Assembly: GCA_937864535.1 (NCBI GenBank)
Contig: CALMJS010000022.1
Span: forward strand, 1-64,000
Length of the DNA stretch: 64,000 nucleotides
Direction of reading: 5' to 3'
Source of the DNA: an uncultured Paracoccaceae bacterium
Lineage (GTDB): Bacteria > Pseudomonadota > Alphaproteobacteria > Rhodobacterales > Rhodobacteraceae
Below the pieces are notes generated by a model. It ran no database searches. It was given only the letters and a program-made list of their open reading frames with translations, and was not told the origin of the DNA. Numbering within the stretch: the stretch's first letter is position 1; each line of letters begins with the position of its first letter. Shown here piece by piece: positions 18,178 through 27,363 of this stretch. Made by a program: the position numbers and the translations under genes.

Positions 18178-19350
18178 ATGAAACATTTCCGGCACGCCGT
18201 CGCTATTTGCAGCGCAATTTTTCTGGGCACTGCCCTTCAGGCTCAAATGGGTCCTCCTATGGGCATGGGCGTCGCCTCCTCTGGCCCGACCGAGGTCGGC
18301 GTGATGACCGTGGCGGAAACCCAAGTGCCCTATGCCGTGACCCTGCCCGGTCGGGCGGTCGCGACGGAACAAACCGACATCCGGCCCCGGGTCAGCGGGA
18401 TGATTTCCGAAATCGCCTATGTCCCCGGTCAGGCCGTCGCGGTCGGCGACCTGCTGTTTCGTATCGATGCCGCCAGTTATGAGGCCGCCCTCGCCAGCGC
18501 CGAGGCGACCCTGAGCAGCGCCCAAGCCGCGCTGGCGGCGGCACAGCGGACGGTGGATCGCTATGACCAACTGGGCGATGTGGTGACCTCTTCGGATCGC
18601 GACACGGCGACGACGGCCCTGATGCAGGCCACCGCCACGGTCAAGAGCGCGGAGGCCGCGCTGCAAACGGCGCAGCTCAATCTGGATTGGACCGAGGTGC
18701 GCAGCCCAATTGCCGGGGTCGTTGATCTGCCGCAGGTCTCTGTCGGGGCACTGGTCACCGCGAACCAGACGGACGCGCTGACCACGGTCACCCAATCCGA
18801 TCCGATCTACGTCGATGTGGCCGAGAGCGCGGCGCGCATCGCGCGGGTGCGTGACCAGATCGACAGCGGTTCACTGACGCCCGACGCGGGGCTGACGGCC
18901 ACTCTGGCTCTCGAGAGCGGCACCGCCTACGATAAGATCGGCCAATTGGTCAGCCCCGGCCTGTCCGTCTCGACCTCGACCGGCGCGGTCGACTTTAGGT
19001 TCGAATTTGATAATTCTGACCACAGAATCATGCCCGGACAGTTCCTGCGTGTTGATATTGTGATAGCTCATCAAACGGCGTTTCTTGTGCCGCAGCGTGC
19101 AGGTACCCGGCAATCGGACGGCAGTTTGACGGTCTTCATCGCCGAAAACGGGATAGCCAAACAGGTGACACTGACCACCAAGGGGAGCTATCAGAATGCG
19201 TGGATCGTCACCAGCGGACTAGGCGATGGCGATCAGGTGATTCTGGACGGGCTGACCAGTTTGCGCGATGGCGCAGAGGTGACCACCGTCCCTGTGACCA
19301 TCGATGCGGCAGGCGTCGTTCAGGACGTCACCCCGGCAGCGGGGAACTGA
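18178..19350 (+). CDS. RND efflux periplasmic adaptor (AcrA/MexA family)
   Basis: The 390-residue protein has an N-terminal signal sequence (ending near ALQAQ), a lipoyl/barrel-sandwich part (VPGQAVAVGDLLFRID), a helical hairpin with repeated AEATLSSAQAAL-type heptads (about residues 100-165), and a beta-barrel domain. Right after the signal comes a short Met-rich stretch, QMGPPMGMG. It links the inner-membrane pump encoded next to an outer-membrane channel that is not in the window. The gene lies four bases before the RND gene. Confidence 0.92.
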   Translation: MKHFRHAVAICSAIFLGTALQAQMGPPMGMGVASSGPTEVGVMTVAETQVPYAVTLPGRAVATEQTDIRPRVSGMISEIAYVPGQAVAVGDLLFRIDAASYEAALASAEATLSSAQAALAAAQRTVDRYDQLGDVVTSSDRDTATTALMQATATVKSAEAALQTAQLNLDWTEVRSPIAGVVDLPQVSVGALVTANQTDALTTVTQSDPIYVDVAESAARIARVRDQIDSGSLTPDAGLTATLALESGTAYDKIGQLVSPGLSVSTSTGAVDFRFEFDNSDHRIMPGQFLRVDIVIAHQTAFLVPQRAGTRQSDGSLTVFIAENGIAKQVTLTTKGSYQNAWIVTSGLGDGDQVILDGLTSLRDGAEVTTVPVTIDAAGVVQDVTPAAGN

Positions 19351-19353
19351 TCC

Positions 19354-22300
19354 ATGGCACGCTTCTTTATCCATCGGCCGATTTTTGCGTGGGTCCTCGC
19401 GATTGTCACCATGTTGGCGGGCGCGTTTTCCTACACCCAGTTGCCAGTGTCACAATATCCCGACATCGCCCCGACAACGATCCGCGTTTCTGCGAATTAC
19501 TCCGGCGCGACGGCCCAGGCGGTGCAAAACTCGGTCACTGCGGTGCTGGAAAACGCCATGACCGGCCTCGATGGCCTGCTCTATATGGAGAGCACCTCGC
19601 GCGAAGGCTCGGCCTCGGTGTCGCTGACCTTTGACGGATCGGTCGACCCTGTGGATGCCCAAAACGCGATCCAGTCCAAGGTCTCGCAGGTCGAAGGGCA
19701 ACTGCCGGACCGGGTCCAAAGCTCTGGCGTCAATGTCTCGCGCTCGTCCTCGTCGATCCTGATGATCGGCGCGATCGTCTCTGCCGATGGCCGTTATTCG
19801 ACGCTGGAACTGGGCGATATCCTCAGCAACCAGATTTCTGGCGCGGTTCAGCGGACCGAAGGCGTGGGCGGCATCAGCAGCTTTGGCTCGGGCTATGCGA
19901 TGCGGATTTGGCTCGACCCGCTGTCTCTGGCGCAGTTTCAGCTCACTCCGGCGGATGTGACCTCTGCGGTTCAGGCCCAGAACACAACGGTCTCGGTCGG
20001 CTCACTTGGCTCGCTTCCGGTGGTTGCGGGCCAGCAGTTCACCGCGACAATCACGGCCCAGAGCCAGCTCTCCTCGGTCGAAGAGTTCGAAAACATCCTG
20101 CTCAAGACCGATTCCGACGGGTCCAAGGTCACACTGGCCGATGTCGCCACCGTTGAAATCGGCCAGGAAACCTATGGCGGCGACGCGCTGTTCAACGGGG
20201 CGAATGCCGCCGGTTTTGGCGTCAACCTCGCGACCGGGGCGAATGCCGTCGACACCGCGCAGGCCGTTCGGGCGACCTTGGCAGACCTCGAACCCTCGCT
20301 GCCTGATGGGGTCGAGGTGCAGTTTGCCTATGACACCTCGCCCTTCGTGGAACTGTCCATCGAAAAAGTCTATCACACCCTGATCGAGGCTATCGCGCTG
20401 GTTTTCATCGTCATTCTGGTGTTCTTGCAGAAATGGCGGGCAACGATCATCCCGATTATCGCCGTTCCGGTGGTTCTGGCGGGCACCTTTGCTGTGCTCG
20501 CGGTTCTGGGGTTTTCGATCAACACGCTGACGATGTTTGCGATGGTGCTGGCCATCGGCCTGTTGGTCGATGACGCGATCGTTGTCGTTGAAAACGTCGA
20601 ACGCGTCATGGCCGAAGAAGGGCTGTCCCCTCTCGACGCGACGGTCAAGAGCATGGGCCAGATCACCGGCGCCCTGATCGGCATCGCGCTGGTTCTGTCG
20701 GCGGTATTTCTGCCGATGGCGTTTATGGGCGGATCAACCGGCATCATTTACCGGCAGTTTTCGGTCACGATCATCTCTGCGATGGTGCTCTCCGCTCTGG
20801 TGGCGCTGATCCTGACGCCGGCGCTCTGCGCGACGATGCTGAGGGGCGGCCATGGGCAAACCGTGGCGGCAGGGCGCTGGTTCAACACGGCCTTTGGCGC
20901 GATGACCAACCGGTATCAATCCGCTGTCACCCGGATCACCCGGCGGCCTATTGCCATGGCGGGGGCGCTGATAATCGTCCTTGGCTCGGCCTATGGCCTC
21001 TACACCCAGTTGCCATCGTCGTTCCTGCCCGAAGAGGATCAGGGCGTGATGATGGTGATGGTCAGCCTGTCCGAAGGGTCCACCACCCCGCAAACCGAAC
21101 AGGTTGTCGAACAGGTACAGGATTATTTGCTGACCGAGGAATCCGAGGCTGTTGCCAGCACCTTTGCCACACTCGGGTTTGGGTTCGGCGGTTCCGGCCA
21201 GAATTCGGCGATGATTTTCGTCAAATTGCGCGATTTTGCCGAACGGCAGGATGACAGCCTGTCCGCCTCTGCCGTCGTGGCCCGTGCCACGGCCAGGTTT
21301 TCGACCCTGCGCGCGGGCCGCGTGATGTTCATGCAGCCCCCCGCCATCCAGGGACTGGGCAATACCAACGGGTTTTCCATGTATCTGGTGGACTACGGCG
21401 GCAACGGCCTCGATGCCCTGCGCACCGCCGCTGCGGATCTGGAAACCTTGGCCGGTGCCGATGGTCGTCTGTCCAATATCCGCGTGTCAGGCACCGAAAA
21501 CGAGGCGGTTCTGCGCCTGATCATCGACCAGGAAAAAGCCGAGAGCTTTGGCGTGAGCGTCAGTTCGGTGAATGCGATCCTCTCGACCATCTTTAACGGG
21601 ACGACCGTCAATGACTTTGACCTCAACGGGTCCCTGCGCCCGGTGATCGTGCAGGCGGACGCGGCCTACCGGATGCAGACGGAAAACATCGACGACTGGT
21701 TCGCTGTCAACACTCAGGGCGAAGTCGTCAGCTTTGCCTCTTTCGTCACCACCGAATGGGTATCCGTGCCGCCGCAACTGGCCCGCATGGACGGGGCGGA
21801 TGCGATCAGCATTTCCGGCGCTCCGGCAGATGGCACCTCCTCGGGCGAGGCGATAGCCGTGATGGAGGAGTTGGCCAGTTCGCTGGACGGCGGCTATGGT
21901 GCAGCGTGGACCGGGCTCAGCTATCAGGAACAACAGTCCGGATCGCAGGCGCCCTATCTCTACGCGCTGGCCGTGCTGGTGGTGTTTCTCTGCCTCGCCG
22001 CGCTCTACGAGAGCTGGACCATCCCGTTCTCTGTCATGCTGGCGGTTCCGGTCGGGGTGTTTGGCGCGTTGGCCTTTGCTTGGCTCTTTGACCAGTCGAA
22101 TGACGTCTATTTCAAGGTCGGCATCCTGACGACCATCGGCCTTGCAGCGAAAAACGCGATCCTGATCGTCGAATTTGCCAAAGAGCTAGAGGCAACCGGC
22201 CGCACAGCCGTTCAGGCGGCAATCGAGGCGGCCAAACTGCGGCTACGTCCGATCCTGATGACCTCGCTGGCCTTTATGCTGGGGGTGCTGCCCCTCGCGC

Positions 22301-22458
22301 GGGCAACAGGTGCGGGGGCGCAGGCCCAGAACGCCATCGGGTTTGGCGTGCTGGGCGGGATGTTCGCCGCGACCTTTATCGGCATATTCATGGTCCCGGC
22401 GTTCTATGTGCTGGTCCGCAAACTGACCGGTCGTCGCGGCCAAGCCGCCCAAGGCTAA
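19354..22458 (+). CDS. RND multidrug efflux permease (AcrB/HAE1 family)
   Basis: At 1034 residues this has the full AcrB length: N-terminal MARFFIHRPIFAWVLAIV, two large periplasmic loops, twelve predicted helices, and the proton-relay aspartate pair in GLLVDDAIVVVEN. It belongs to the HAE1 drug/solvent-exporting group rather than to the heavy-metal CusA group, judging by the intact VDDA motif and general sequence. No TetR-type regulator or outer-membrane factor is adjacent, so regulation is not apparent. Confidence 0.95.
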   Translation: MARFFIHRPIFAWVLAIVTMLAGAFSYTQLPVSQYPDIAPTTIRVSANYSGATAQAVQNSVTAVLENAMTGLDGLLYMESTSREGSASVSLTFDGSVDPVDAQNAIQSKVSQVEGQLPDRVQSSGVNVSRSSSSILMIGAIVSADGRYSTLELGDILSNQISGAVQRTEGVGGISSFGSGYAMRIWLDPLSLAQFQLTPADVTSAVQAQNTTVSVGSLGSLPVVAGQQFTATITAQSQLSSVEEFENILLKTDSDGSKVTLADVATVEIGQETYGGDALFNGANAAGFGVNLATGANAVDTAQAVRATLADLEPSLPDGVEVQFAYDTSPFVELSIEKVYHTLIEAIALVFIVILVFLQKWRATIIPIIAVPVVLAGTFAVLAVLGFSINTLTMFAMVLAIGLLVDDAIVVVENVERVMAEEGLSPLDATVKSMGQITGALIGIALVLSAVFLPMAFMGGSTGIIYRQFSVTIISAMVLSALVALILTPALCATMLRGGHGQTVAAGRWFNTAFGAMTNRYQSAVTRITRRPIAMAGALIIVLGSAYGLYTQLPSSFLPEEDQGVMMVMVSLSEGSTTPQTEQVVEQVQDYLLTEESEAVASTFATLGFGFGGSGQNSAMIFVKLRDFAERQDDSLSASAVVARATARFSTLRAGRVMFMQPPAIQGLGNTNGFSMYLVDYGGNGLDALRTAAADLETLAGADGRLSNIRVSGTENEAVLRLIIDQEKAESFGVSVSSVNAILSTIFNGTTVNDFDLNGSLRPVIVQADAAYRMQTENIDDWFAVNTQGEVVSFASFVTTEWVSVPPQLARMDGADAISISGAPADGTSSGEAIAVMEELASSLDGGYGAAWTGLSYQEQQSGSQAPYLYALAVLVVFLCLAALYESWTIPFSVMLAVPVGVFGALAFAWLFDQSNDVYFKVGILTTIGLAAKNAILIVEFAKELEATGRTAVQAAIEAAKLRLRPILMTSLAFMLGVLPLARATGAGAQAQNAIGFGVLGGMFAATFIGIFMVPAFYVLVRKLTGRRGQAAQG

Positions 22459-22469
22459 AGCAAGAAGGT

Positions 22470-22494
22470 ATTGGGGGGACCATATCCCCCCAAT
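22470..22494. terminator. Bidirectional terminator after the RND gene
   Basis: ATTGGGGGG and CCCCCCAAT form a perfect 9-bp stem around a 7-base loop, followed by TTTTA. It lies between the RND stop and the convergent amidohydrolase stop and can serve both. Confidence 0.85.
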
Positions 22495-22495
22495 T

Positions 22496-23458
22496 TTACA
22501 GCCCCAGTAAGGCGCGGGCGTTCTGGTGGCAGACCAAGGTCCGCTCTGCCTCGGTCAGGGGCGCGGCTTCGATCCAGTCGCCGGCCTCTTTGGGGTGTTC
22601 AAACGGGTAATCGACGCTGAACATGATCCGGTCCGCGCCGACCATATCGATCGCACAGCGCAGCGGGGCATCGGCGCACATACCCGAAGTGGTCATCCAG
22701 ATGTTCCGCTTGAAATACTCGGACGGTTTCATCGCCAACCGCATGTCACCCCGGTTCGAAATCTCCCAACGGCTGTCCAGTCGCCACAGCAGATAGGGCA
22801 AGGTTTCCCCCAAGTGCCCGAGGATCAGACGGGCGTTCGGAAACCGGTCAAAGGTCCCGGAAAACAGCAAACGCAGCGCATGGGTCGCGGTTTCGACCGT
22901 CCAGCTCCAGACCGGACCGAACAGTTCGGGGTGATCGTGGTACATATGCACCTGTTCGGGCGGGTTGTTGGGATGGATATAGACCGCCGCGCCCAGATCG
23001 CTCACCCGTTCCCAGAACGGCGCATAGCGGTCATCGTCCAGATATGTGCCGCCGGTCTGGCCGTTGATCATCGCCCCCTGCATGCCCAGATCGCGCACAC
23101 AGCGTTCCAACTCGTTCGCAGCCTCGATCGGGTCCTGCATGGCCAGATGGGCAAAGCCGCCATAACGGGGCTGCTTGACCATTTGCTCGGCCAGATAATC
23201 GTTTACCTTGCGGGCCAGACGCACCGCGGTCTCGACCCGCTTTTCTGCCTGAACCCCCGGCCCTGCCAGCGACAGAACCGAGGTTTCGACGCCGATCACG
23301 TCCATCGCCGCAATCCGCCGCTCGCCAAAATCCAGCAGCGCCTCCTTGGCCTTGCCAAACAGATCGGGGCTGATGTTGATCGCGGTTTTTCCGAAATAGT
23401 CGAAAAAATCCGGATGCATAAAGTGTTCTTCAAGAGCGATTTTGGGCGTCATCCGCAT
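22496..23458 (-). CDS. Amidohydrolase-family decarboxylase (gamma-resorcylate / 2,3-dihydroxybenzoate decarboxylase-like)
   Basis: The 320-residue protein resembles the non-oxidative aromatic-acid decarboxylases of the amidohydrolase_2 family. It has the ALEEHF N-terminal metal motif (residues 8-13), YIHPNNP for the metal histidine, LGHLGETLPYLLWRLDSR, and FSVDYPFE for the catalytic aspartate, all as in Rhizobium gamma-resorcylate decarboxylase. It would remove carboxylate from a hydroxybenzoate or a related ring acid; the exact substrate is unknown. It is the last gene of the leftward TRAP-linked operon. Confidence 0.72.
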   Translation of the reverse strand: MRMTPKIALEEHFMHPDFFDYFGKTAINISPDLFGKAKEALLDFGERRIAAMDVIGVETSVLSLAGPGVQAEKRVETAVRLARKVNDYLAEQMVKQPRYGGFAHLAMQDPIEAANELERCVRDLGMQGAMINGQTGGTYLDDDRYAPFWERVSDLGAAVYIHPNNPPEQVHMYHDHPELFGPVWSWTVETATHALRLLFSGTFDRFPNARLILGHLGETLPYLLWRLDSRWEISNRGDMRLAMKPSEYFKRNIWMTTSGMCADAPLRCAIDMVGADRIMFSVDYPFEHPKEAGDWIEAAPLTEAERTLVCHQNARALLGL

Positions 23459-23461
23459 GTC

Positions 23462-24619
23462 CTATTGTTCAAAAATCTGTTTCGGCGTTTTGTGCAGGCA
23501 GTCTCCGGGGCCATCAGGTCCGATCAGGTAATTGTCGCAGATCACCGCAAAAACCTGCCCGTCGTCAAACCCCGGATGCACGGCGAGGCACATGCCTGCG
23601 GCAATCGGCAGCGTCTCGTCCCTGCGGATCAGCGGCCGTTCCACCATTTCGCAACCCTGTCCGTGGGCATAGAGCCGGATTTCCGGCGGCAGGCCGCGCG
23701 CCGTCATCCATGCGTCATGGGCAGCCGCAATATCGGCGGGCCTTGCCCCCGGTTTCAACAGCGACAGCGTATGATCCTGCGCAGCCCGCACCTGTTCGAA
23801 ACTGGCCAGAATATGGTCTGTCGCAGGGCCAAAGGTCATCGTGCGGGCGATCTCCAGATAGAGCCCACCGGGTCCATTCACCTCGACCAGCACCGACAGA
23901 TGATCGCCAGCGGCGATGGTCCGGTCCTGCCAGTGACGCCCCATGAACCGCGAGGGCTGACCCATCGGCGCAGACAGGCCCAGCGTGATGCCTTGGTCCG
24001 ATCCCAGCCGCCGCGCAGTTGCCTCGGCATGGGACATGATCTGTCGGTCTGTTCGGCCAATTGCAGCAAAATCTAAAATTTCGGCCCAAATCTGATCCTG
24101 CAAGGTCGCAGTTTGTTCGATAAGTGCAATCTCTTCGGGTGACTTGATCGCCTTGACCGCGTCCAGTTCGTCGCTGGCATCCACCACCTCGAACCCCTGA
24201 TACAGGGCTGTCCCCATCCCGTATGGCAGCGCGGCGGGACAGAGCAGGCCCAATCGCCGCACGCCCTTGGCCTTCAGATCCGTGAGCAGCAGGGCGGTAT
24301 CATTATCCACCGTATAGCCGATGGAATGGAAGGATGGCGTTCCCAAAACCCGGCCAACCCCGCGATCCCACGGCGCCGGACCGCGATCCGTGCCAAAGGC
24401 CCCCATTTCAACCACCGTCATCGGTGCTTCGCGGTAAAAGACCACCGTCCGCGGATAGCCGTTGAGGGCGGGAATATCGGTGAACCAGCGCACATAGCCG
24501 CCGATCCAGTCTTCGCGCGCGTGCATGATCAGCGCCTCGACGCCGAGTTGCGCCATAACAGTGCGGGCGAGCGTCCAGCGACGTTCCATTTCCGCATTGG
24601 AAATCGGGGATATCGTCAT
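23462..24619 (-). CDS. M24 (creatinase/aminopeptidase P fold) protein lacking most metal ligands
   Basis: The 385-residue product has a creatinase N-terminal domain and a pita-bread C-terminal domain. Of the five usual metal ligands only the histidine in AHGQG is clear: the two aspartates are replaced by glutamates (VEVNG, LEIARTM), and both C-terminal glutamates are changed (AVHPG, VICDN). This points to a metal-independent hydrolase like creatinase, not a prolidase or the M24 DMSP lyase DddP. ATG 24619 overlaps the upstream stop (ATGA), so it is coupled to the dehydrogenase gene. Substrate unknown. Confidence 0.75.
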   Translation of the reverse strand: MTISPISNAEMERRWTLARTVMAQLGVEALIMHAREDWIGGYVRWFTDIPALNGYPRTVVFYREAPMTVVEMGAFGTDRGPAPWDRGVGRVLGTPSFHSIGYTVDNDTALLLTDLKAKGVRRLGLLCPAALPYGMGTALYQGFEVVDASDELDAVKAIKSPEEIALIEQTATLQDQIWAEILDFAAIGRTDRQIMSHAEATARRLGSDQGITLGLSAPMGQPSRFMGRHWQDRTIAAGDHLSVLVEVNGPGGLYLEIARTMTFGPATDHILASFEQVRAAQDHTLSLLKPGARPADIAAAHDAWMTARGLPPEIRLYAHGQGCEMVERPLIRRDETLPIAAGMCLAVHPGFDDGQVFAVICDNYLIGPDGPGDCLHKTPKQIFEQ

Positions 24620-25536
24620 TTGATCCGGTCCTTTAGCGCGTCTGCCCCGCCATCCAGATAGAGCCGCAAATTGCGTTGCAGGATCGGCAGCGCCTGTTCG
24701 TGATAGACATCGGAAAATCCCCCCAGATGCGGGGTGACGATCAGGTTCGGCACCGACCAAAGGGGGCTATTGGTCGGCAAAGGTTCCTGGTCGAACACAT
24801 CTAGGGCCGCCCCCGCGATCCGACCATCGATCAGGGCGCGGATCACAGCGGCTTCGTCCACACATCCCCCGCGCGACAGGTTGATCAGATGTGCTGTGGC
24901 CGGCATCGCCCCGATCACATTGGCATCGACAATGTTTCGATTGGCGGGGGTGAATGGGCTAAGCACGATGACAAAATCCGCCGACGCCACCGCACTTTGT
25001 ATATTCATTCGTGTATACAAGTGATCAAAGCCGTCAACATCCCTGCGCGAAGTCACGCCCGTGACCTTCATCCCCAGAACCCGAAGGACCTGCGCCAGAT
25101 GTTCGGAAATCGCGCCGACCCCCACGATGCAGGCCGTTCGCCCGGACAACAGCGGCTGAGGCCAGCGATCCCAAACCGCCATCCGCTGATTGACCAGCAT
25201 CCGGGGGAAATTCCGCAGACTGGCCAACATCAACATCACGGCCAGTTCGCTCATTTGCGGGCCATGGATCCCGTGGCAATTGGTCAGCGCAAAACCGGGA
25301 TATCCGGCGATATTATCCACCCCGGTGGTCAGCGCCTGAATCCACTTCACATCCGTAGCTGCCGCCATCACCGCAGGGGTCAGGCGCGGCGCGAGGGCGA
25401 TCAGGACTTCGGCCCCCGGTAGCGCTGCAATCGCTTCGTCCGGCGACTGCGCGGCGACGATTACGGCATCGGGCGCCGTGTCGCGCAAACGATCCGCGTA
25501 AAACTCGGCCTGGGCATCGAAACACACAATCCGCAT
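24616..25536 (-). CDS. D-isomer-specific 2-hydroxyacid dehydrogenase
   Basis: The 306-residue NAD(P)-dependent enzyme has a Rossmann loop GVGAISEHLAQ (the third glycine of the usual GxGxxG is Ser), and the catalytic Arg in LSRGG, Glu in DQEP and His in PHLGG. It probably reduces a 2-keto acid or oxidises a 2-hydroxyacid. Its ATG shares one base with the TRAP permease stop (TGATG), so it likely acts on the imported compound or its product. Confidence 0.85.
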   Translation of the reverse strand: MRIVCFDAQAEFYADRLRDTAPDAVIVAAQSPDEAIAALPGAEVLIALAPRLTPAVMAAATDVKWIQALTTGVDNIAGYPGFALTNCHGIHGPQMSELAVMLMLASLRNFPRMLVNQRMAVWDRWPQPLLSGRTACIVGVGAISEHLAQVLRVLGMKVTGVTSRRDVDGFDHLYTRMNIQSAVASADFVIVLSPFTPANRNIVDANVIGAMPATAHLINLSRGGCVDEAAVIRALIDGRIAGAALDVFDQEPLPTNSPLWSVPNLIVTPHLGGFSDVYHEQALPILQRNLRLYLDGGADALKDRIK

Positions 25537-26825
25537 CAGTACAGCACCCCCGGCAACCAAAGGGCCATTGACGGCCAGAGAAACATCAGCCCTATGAGGG
25601 CAATCGGCGCGGCCAGAAACGGCAGAATTCCGCGATAGATGTCCGACATGGAAATACCGGGGACCTGCGCGCGGATGATGAACAGGTTCATGCCCACCGG
25701 CGGGGTAATCAGGCCCAATTCGACCAGAACCGCAACCAGGACCCCGAACCAGATCGGGTCAAATCCGTAGCCGGTCACCACGGGCAAAAACACCGGCACT
25801 GTGATCAGCACCATGCCCAACCCTTCGAGAAAGCAGCCCAGAACCACGTAGATCAGAATGATCAGTCCCATCACCATCGCAGGCGAAAGGTTCGCCGCCT
25901 GTGCCGCCGACAGCAGCCCATCTGGCAATCTGGTCTGAACGACAAAGGTCGAAAACAGCGTCGCCCCGATGATGATCATGAACAGCGCACAGGACACCAT
26001 GACAGAACTGCGCACGGCGGTGATCAGGGTCGCAACCGTCAGGGACCGCCGCAGAAACCCCAGCAGGATCGCACCCGCCGCGCCAATGCTGGCCGCCTCA
26101 TTGGGTGAAAACAGGCCGGAATAGATGCCGCCAATGGTCACGATGAACAGGATCAGGAATTGCCACGGTCCGCGCAGGGCGCGCAACCGATCGCCGAACG
26201 TGGCTGGCGCATCCTTGGGCGCGTGGCCCGACATGATCAGCGCGACGACGATATAGAGGACCATCAACACGATGCCGGGGATCATCGAGGCCGCAAATAG
26301 CCGCGCCACAGAGGTTTCGGAAATCGACCCGTAGATGACAAGTATGATCGACGGCGGGATCAATATCCCGAGGCTCCCGCCCGCCGCGACCGAGGCAGCC
26401 GCATAGCCGCCGCCATAGCCCGCGCGGTCCATCTCCGGCATGGCGATCCGCGTCATACTGGCCGCGGTGGCGACCGAACTGCCGCAAATCGCGCCAAAGG
26501 CCCCCGACGCCGCCAAGGAGGCCACCGCCAATCCGCCCCGCAGGCCGGACAGCATCACACGGGCCGCTGAAAACAGTTCAGCCGACATGCGCGAGCCGCT
26601 GGCAACCTCGCCCATCAGGATAAACAGCGGGATCACCGCGAGGTTATAATTCGACCCCACATCGAACAGCGTTGTTCCCGCCTGATATTGTGCCGCGAAC
26701 AGGCTGTTGAGGGCCCAATTGCCGCCGATCCCGATCAAACCCAAGGCTAGCCAGACCGGCTGTCGCAGGAACAACAGGACCAACATCAGCCCCATGCCGA
26801 CCATGCCCAATGCAAACGGCGTCAT
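25536..26825 (-). CDS. dctM: TRAP transporter large permease (DctM family)
   Basis: The 429-residue membrane protein has about twelve hydrophobic segments and DctM motifs such as GGSLGILIPPSI and GLITPPVGMNLFIIRAQ. It works with DctQ and DctP in sodium-driven uptake of an organic acid. Its start overlaps the dctQ stop by four bases. Confidence 0.94.
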   Translation of the reverse strand: MTPFALGMVGMGLMLVLLFLRQPVWLALGLIGIGGNWALNSLFAAQYQAGTTLFDVGSNYNLAVIPLFILMGEVASGSRMSAELFSAARVMLSGLRGGLAVASLAASGAFGAICGSSVATAASMTRIAMPEMDRAGYGGGYAAASVAAGGSLGILIPPSIILVIYGSISETSVARLFAASMIPGIVLMVLYIVVALIMSGHAPKDAPATFGDRLRALRGPWQFLILFIVTIGGIYSGLFSPNEAASIGAAGAILLGFLRRSLTVATLITAVRSSVMVSCALFMIIIGATLFSTFVVQTRLPDGLLSAAQAANLSPAMVMGLIILIYVVLGCFLEGLGMVLITVPVFLPVVTGYGFDPIWFGVLVAVLVELGLITPPVGMNLFIIRAQVPGISMSDIYRGILPFLAAPIALIGLMFLWPSMALWLPGVLY

Positions 26826-27307
26826 TCTGCACTCTCCTCATCCGCACTTTGGACGAATTGGCGGACGTAGCCCCAGAAAACGCCCGCAATACCGACAAAG
26901 CTGATGACCCAAAGCACCCAGAGCGGGATGCCAAGCTCCAGCGACCGGTCGCCATACCGCCAAGCATCCGTCGCAGGGGCGACCATCGACCAGCCGATAA
27001 ATGCGAACAGCCCAATCCCCAAAAACGCCGCCGCGCGTTTGAGCAGGCGAACGAACCGGGGGGCAGCGATATGATCGATCAGGTCAATCAGGATTTCCGA
27101 CCGCTCGGCAATCACCGGGGCCATGCCGCACATCGCCATGACCAACAGCGCAAAGCTGACGACATCATAGGCACCGCGCACCGGATGATTGAATACGCCG
27201 CGCAGTAGGACATCGGCCACGACGACGGTCATCATCACAATTAACGCGATCGCGGCGATGGTCAGCATCACCCGAGACGGCAGGTCGTGTGTATTCGGTT
27301 TGGACAT
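26822..27307 (-). CDS. dctQ: TRAP transporter small permease (DctQ family)
   Basis: The 161-residue protein has four hydrophobic helices, with VVVADVLLRGVFNHPVRGAYD and ERSEILIDLI in the usual DctQ positions. ATG 27307 is preceded by GGGGGCG. It is separated from dctP by a hairpin-containing gap of 56 bases. Confidence 0.9.
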   Translation of the reverse strand: MSKPNTHDLPSRVMLTIAAIALIVMMTVVVADVLLRGVFNHPVRGAYDVVSFALLVMAMCGMAPVIAERSEILIDLIDHIAAPRFVRLLKRAAAFLGIGLFAFIGWSMVAPATDAWRYGDRSLELGIPLWVLWVISFVGIAGVFWGYVRQFVQSADEESAE

Positions 27308-27327
27308 CAGCGCCCCCAAGAATGGTG

Positions 27328-27358
27328 GTGCCCCCGGCTCTGTTTCGGTCGGGGGCAC
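27328..27358 (-). other. Intercistronic hairpin between dctP and dctQ
   Basis: GTGCCCCCG and CGGGGGCAC form a perfect 9-bp stem around 13 bases just after the dctP stop. There is no T run, so it probably stabilises the binding-protein end of the mRNA and lowers expression of the permeases. Confidence 0.6.
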
Positions 27359-27363
27359 AGGGT

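Noticed and set aside
23462-24619. M24 protein as the DMSP lyase DddP
   Set aside because: DddP needs a set of aspartate, histidine and glutamate metal ligands; here most of these positions are substituted.
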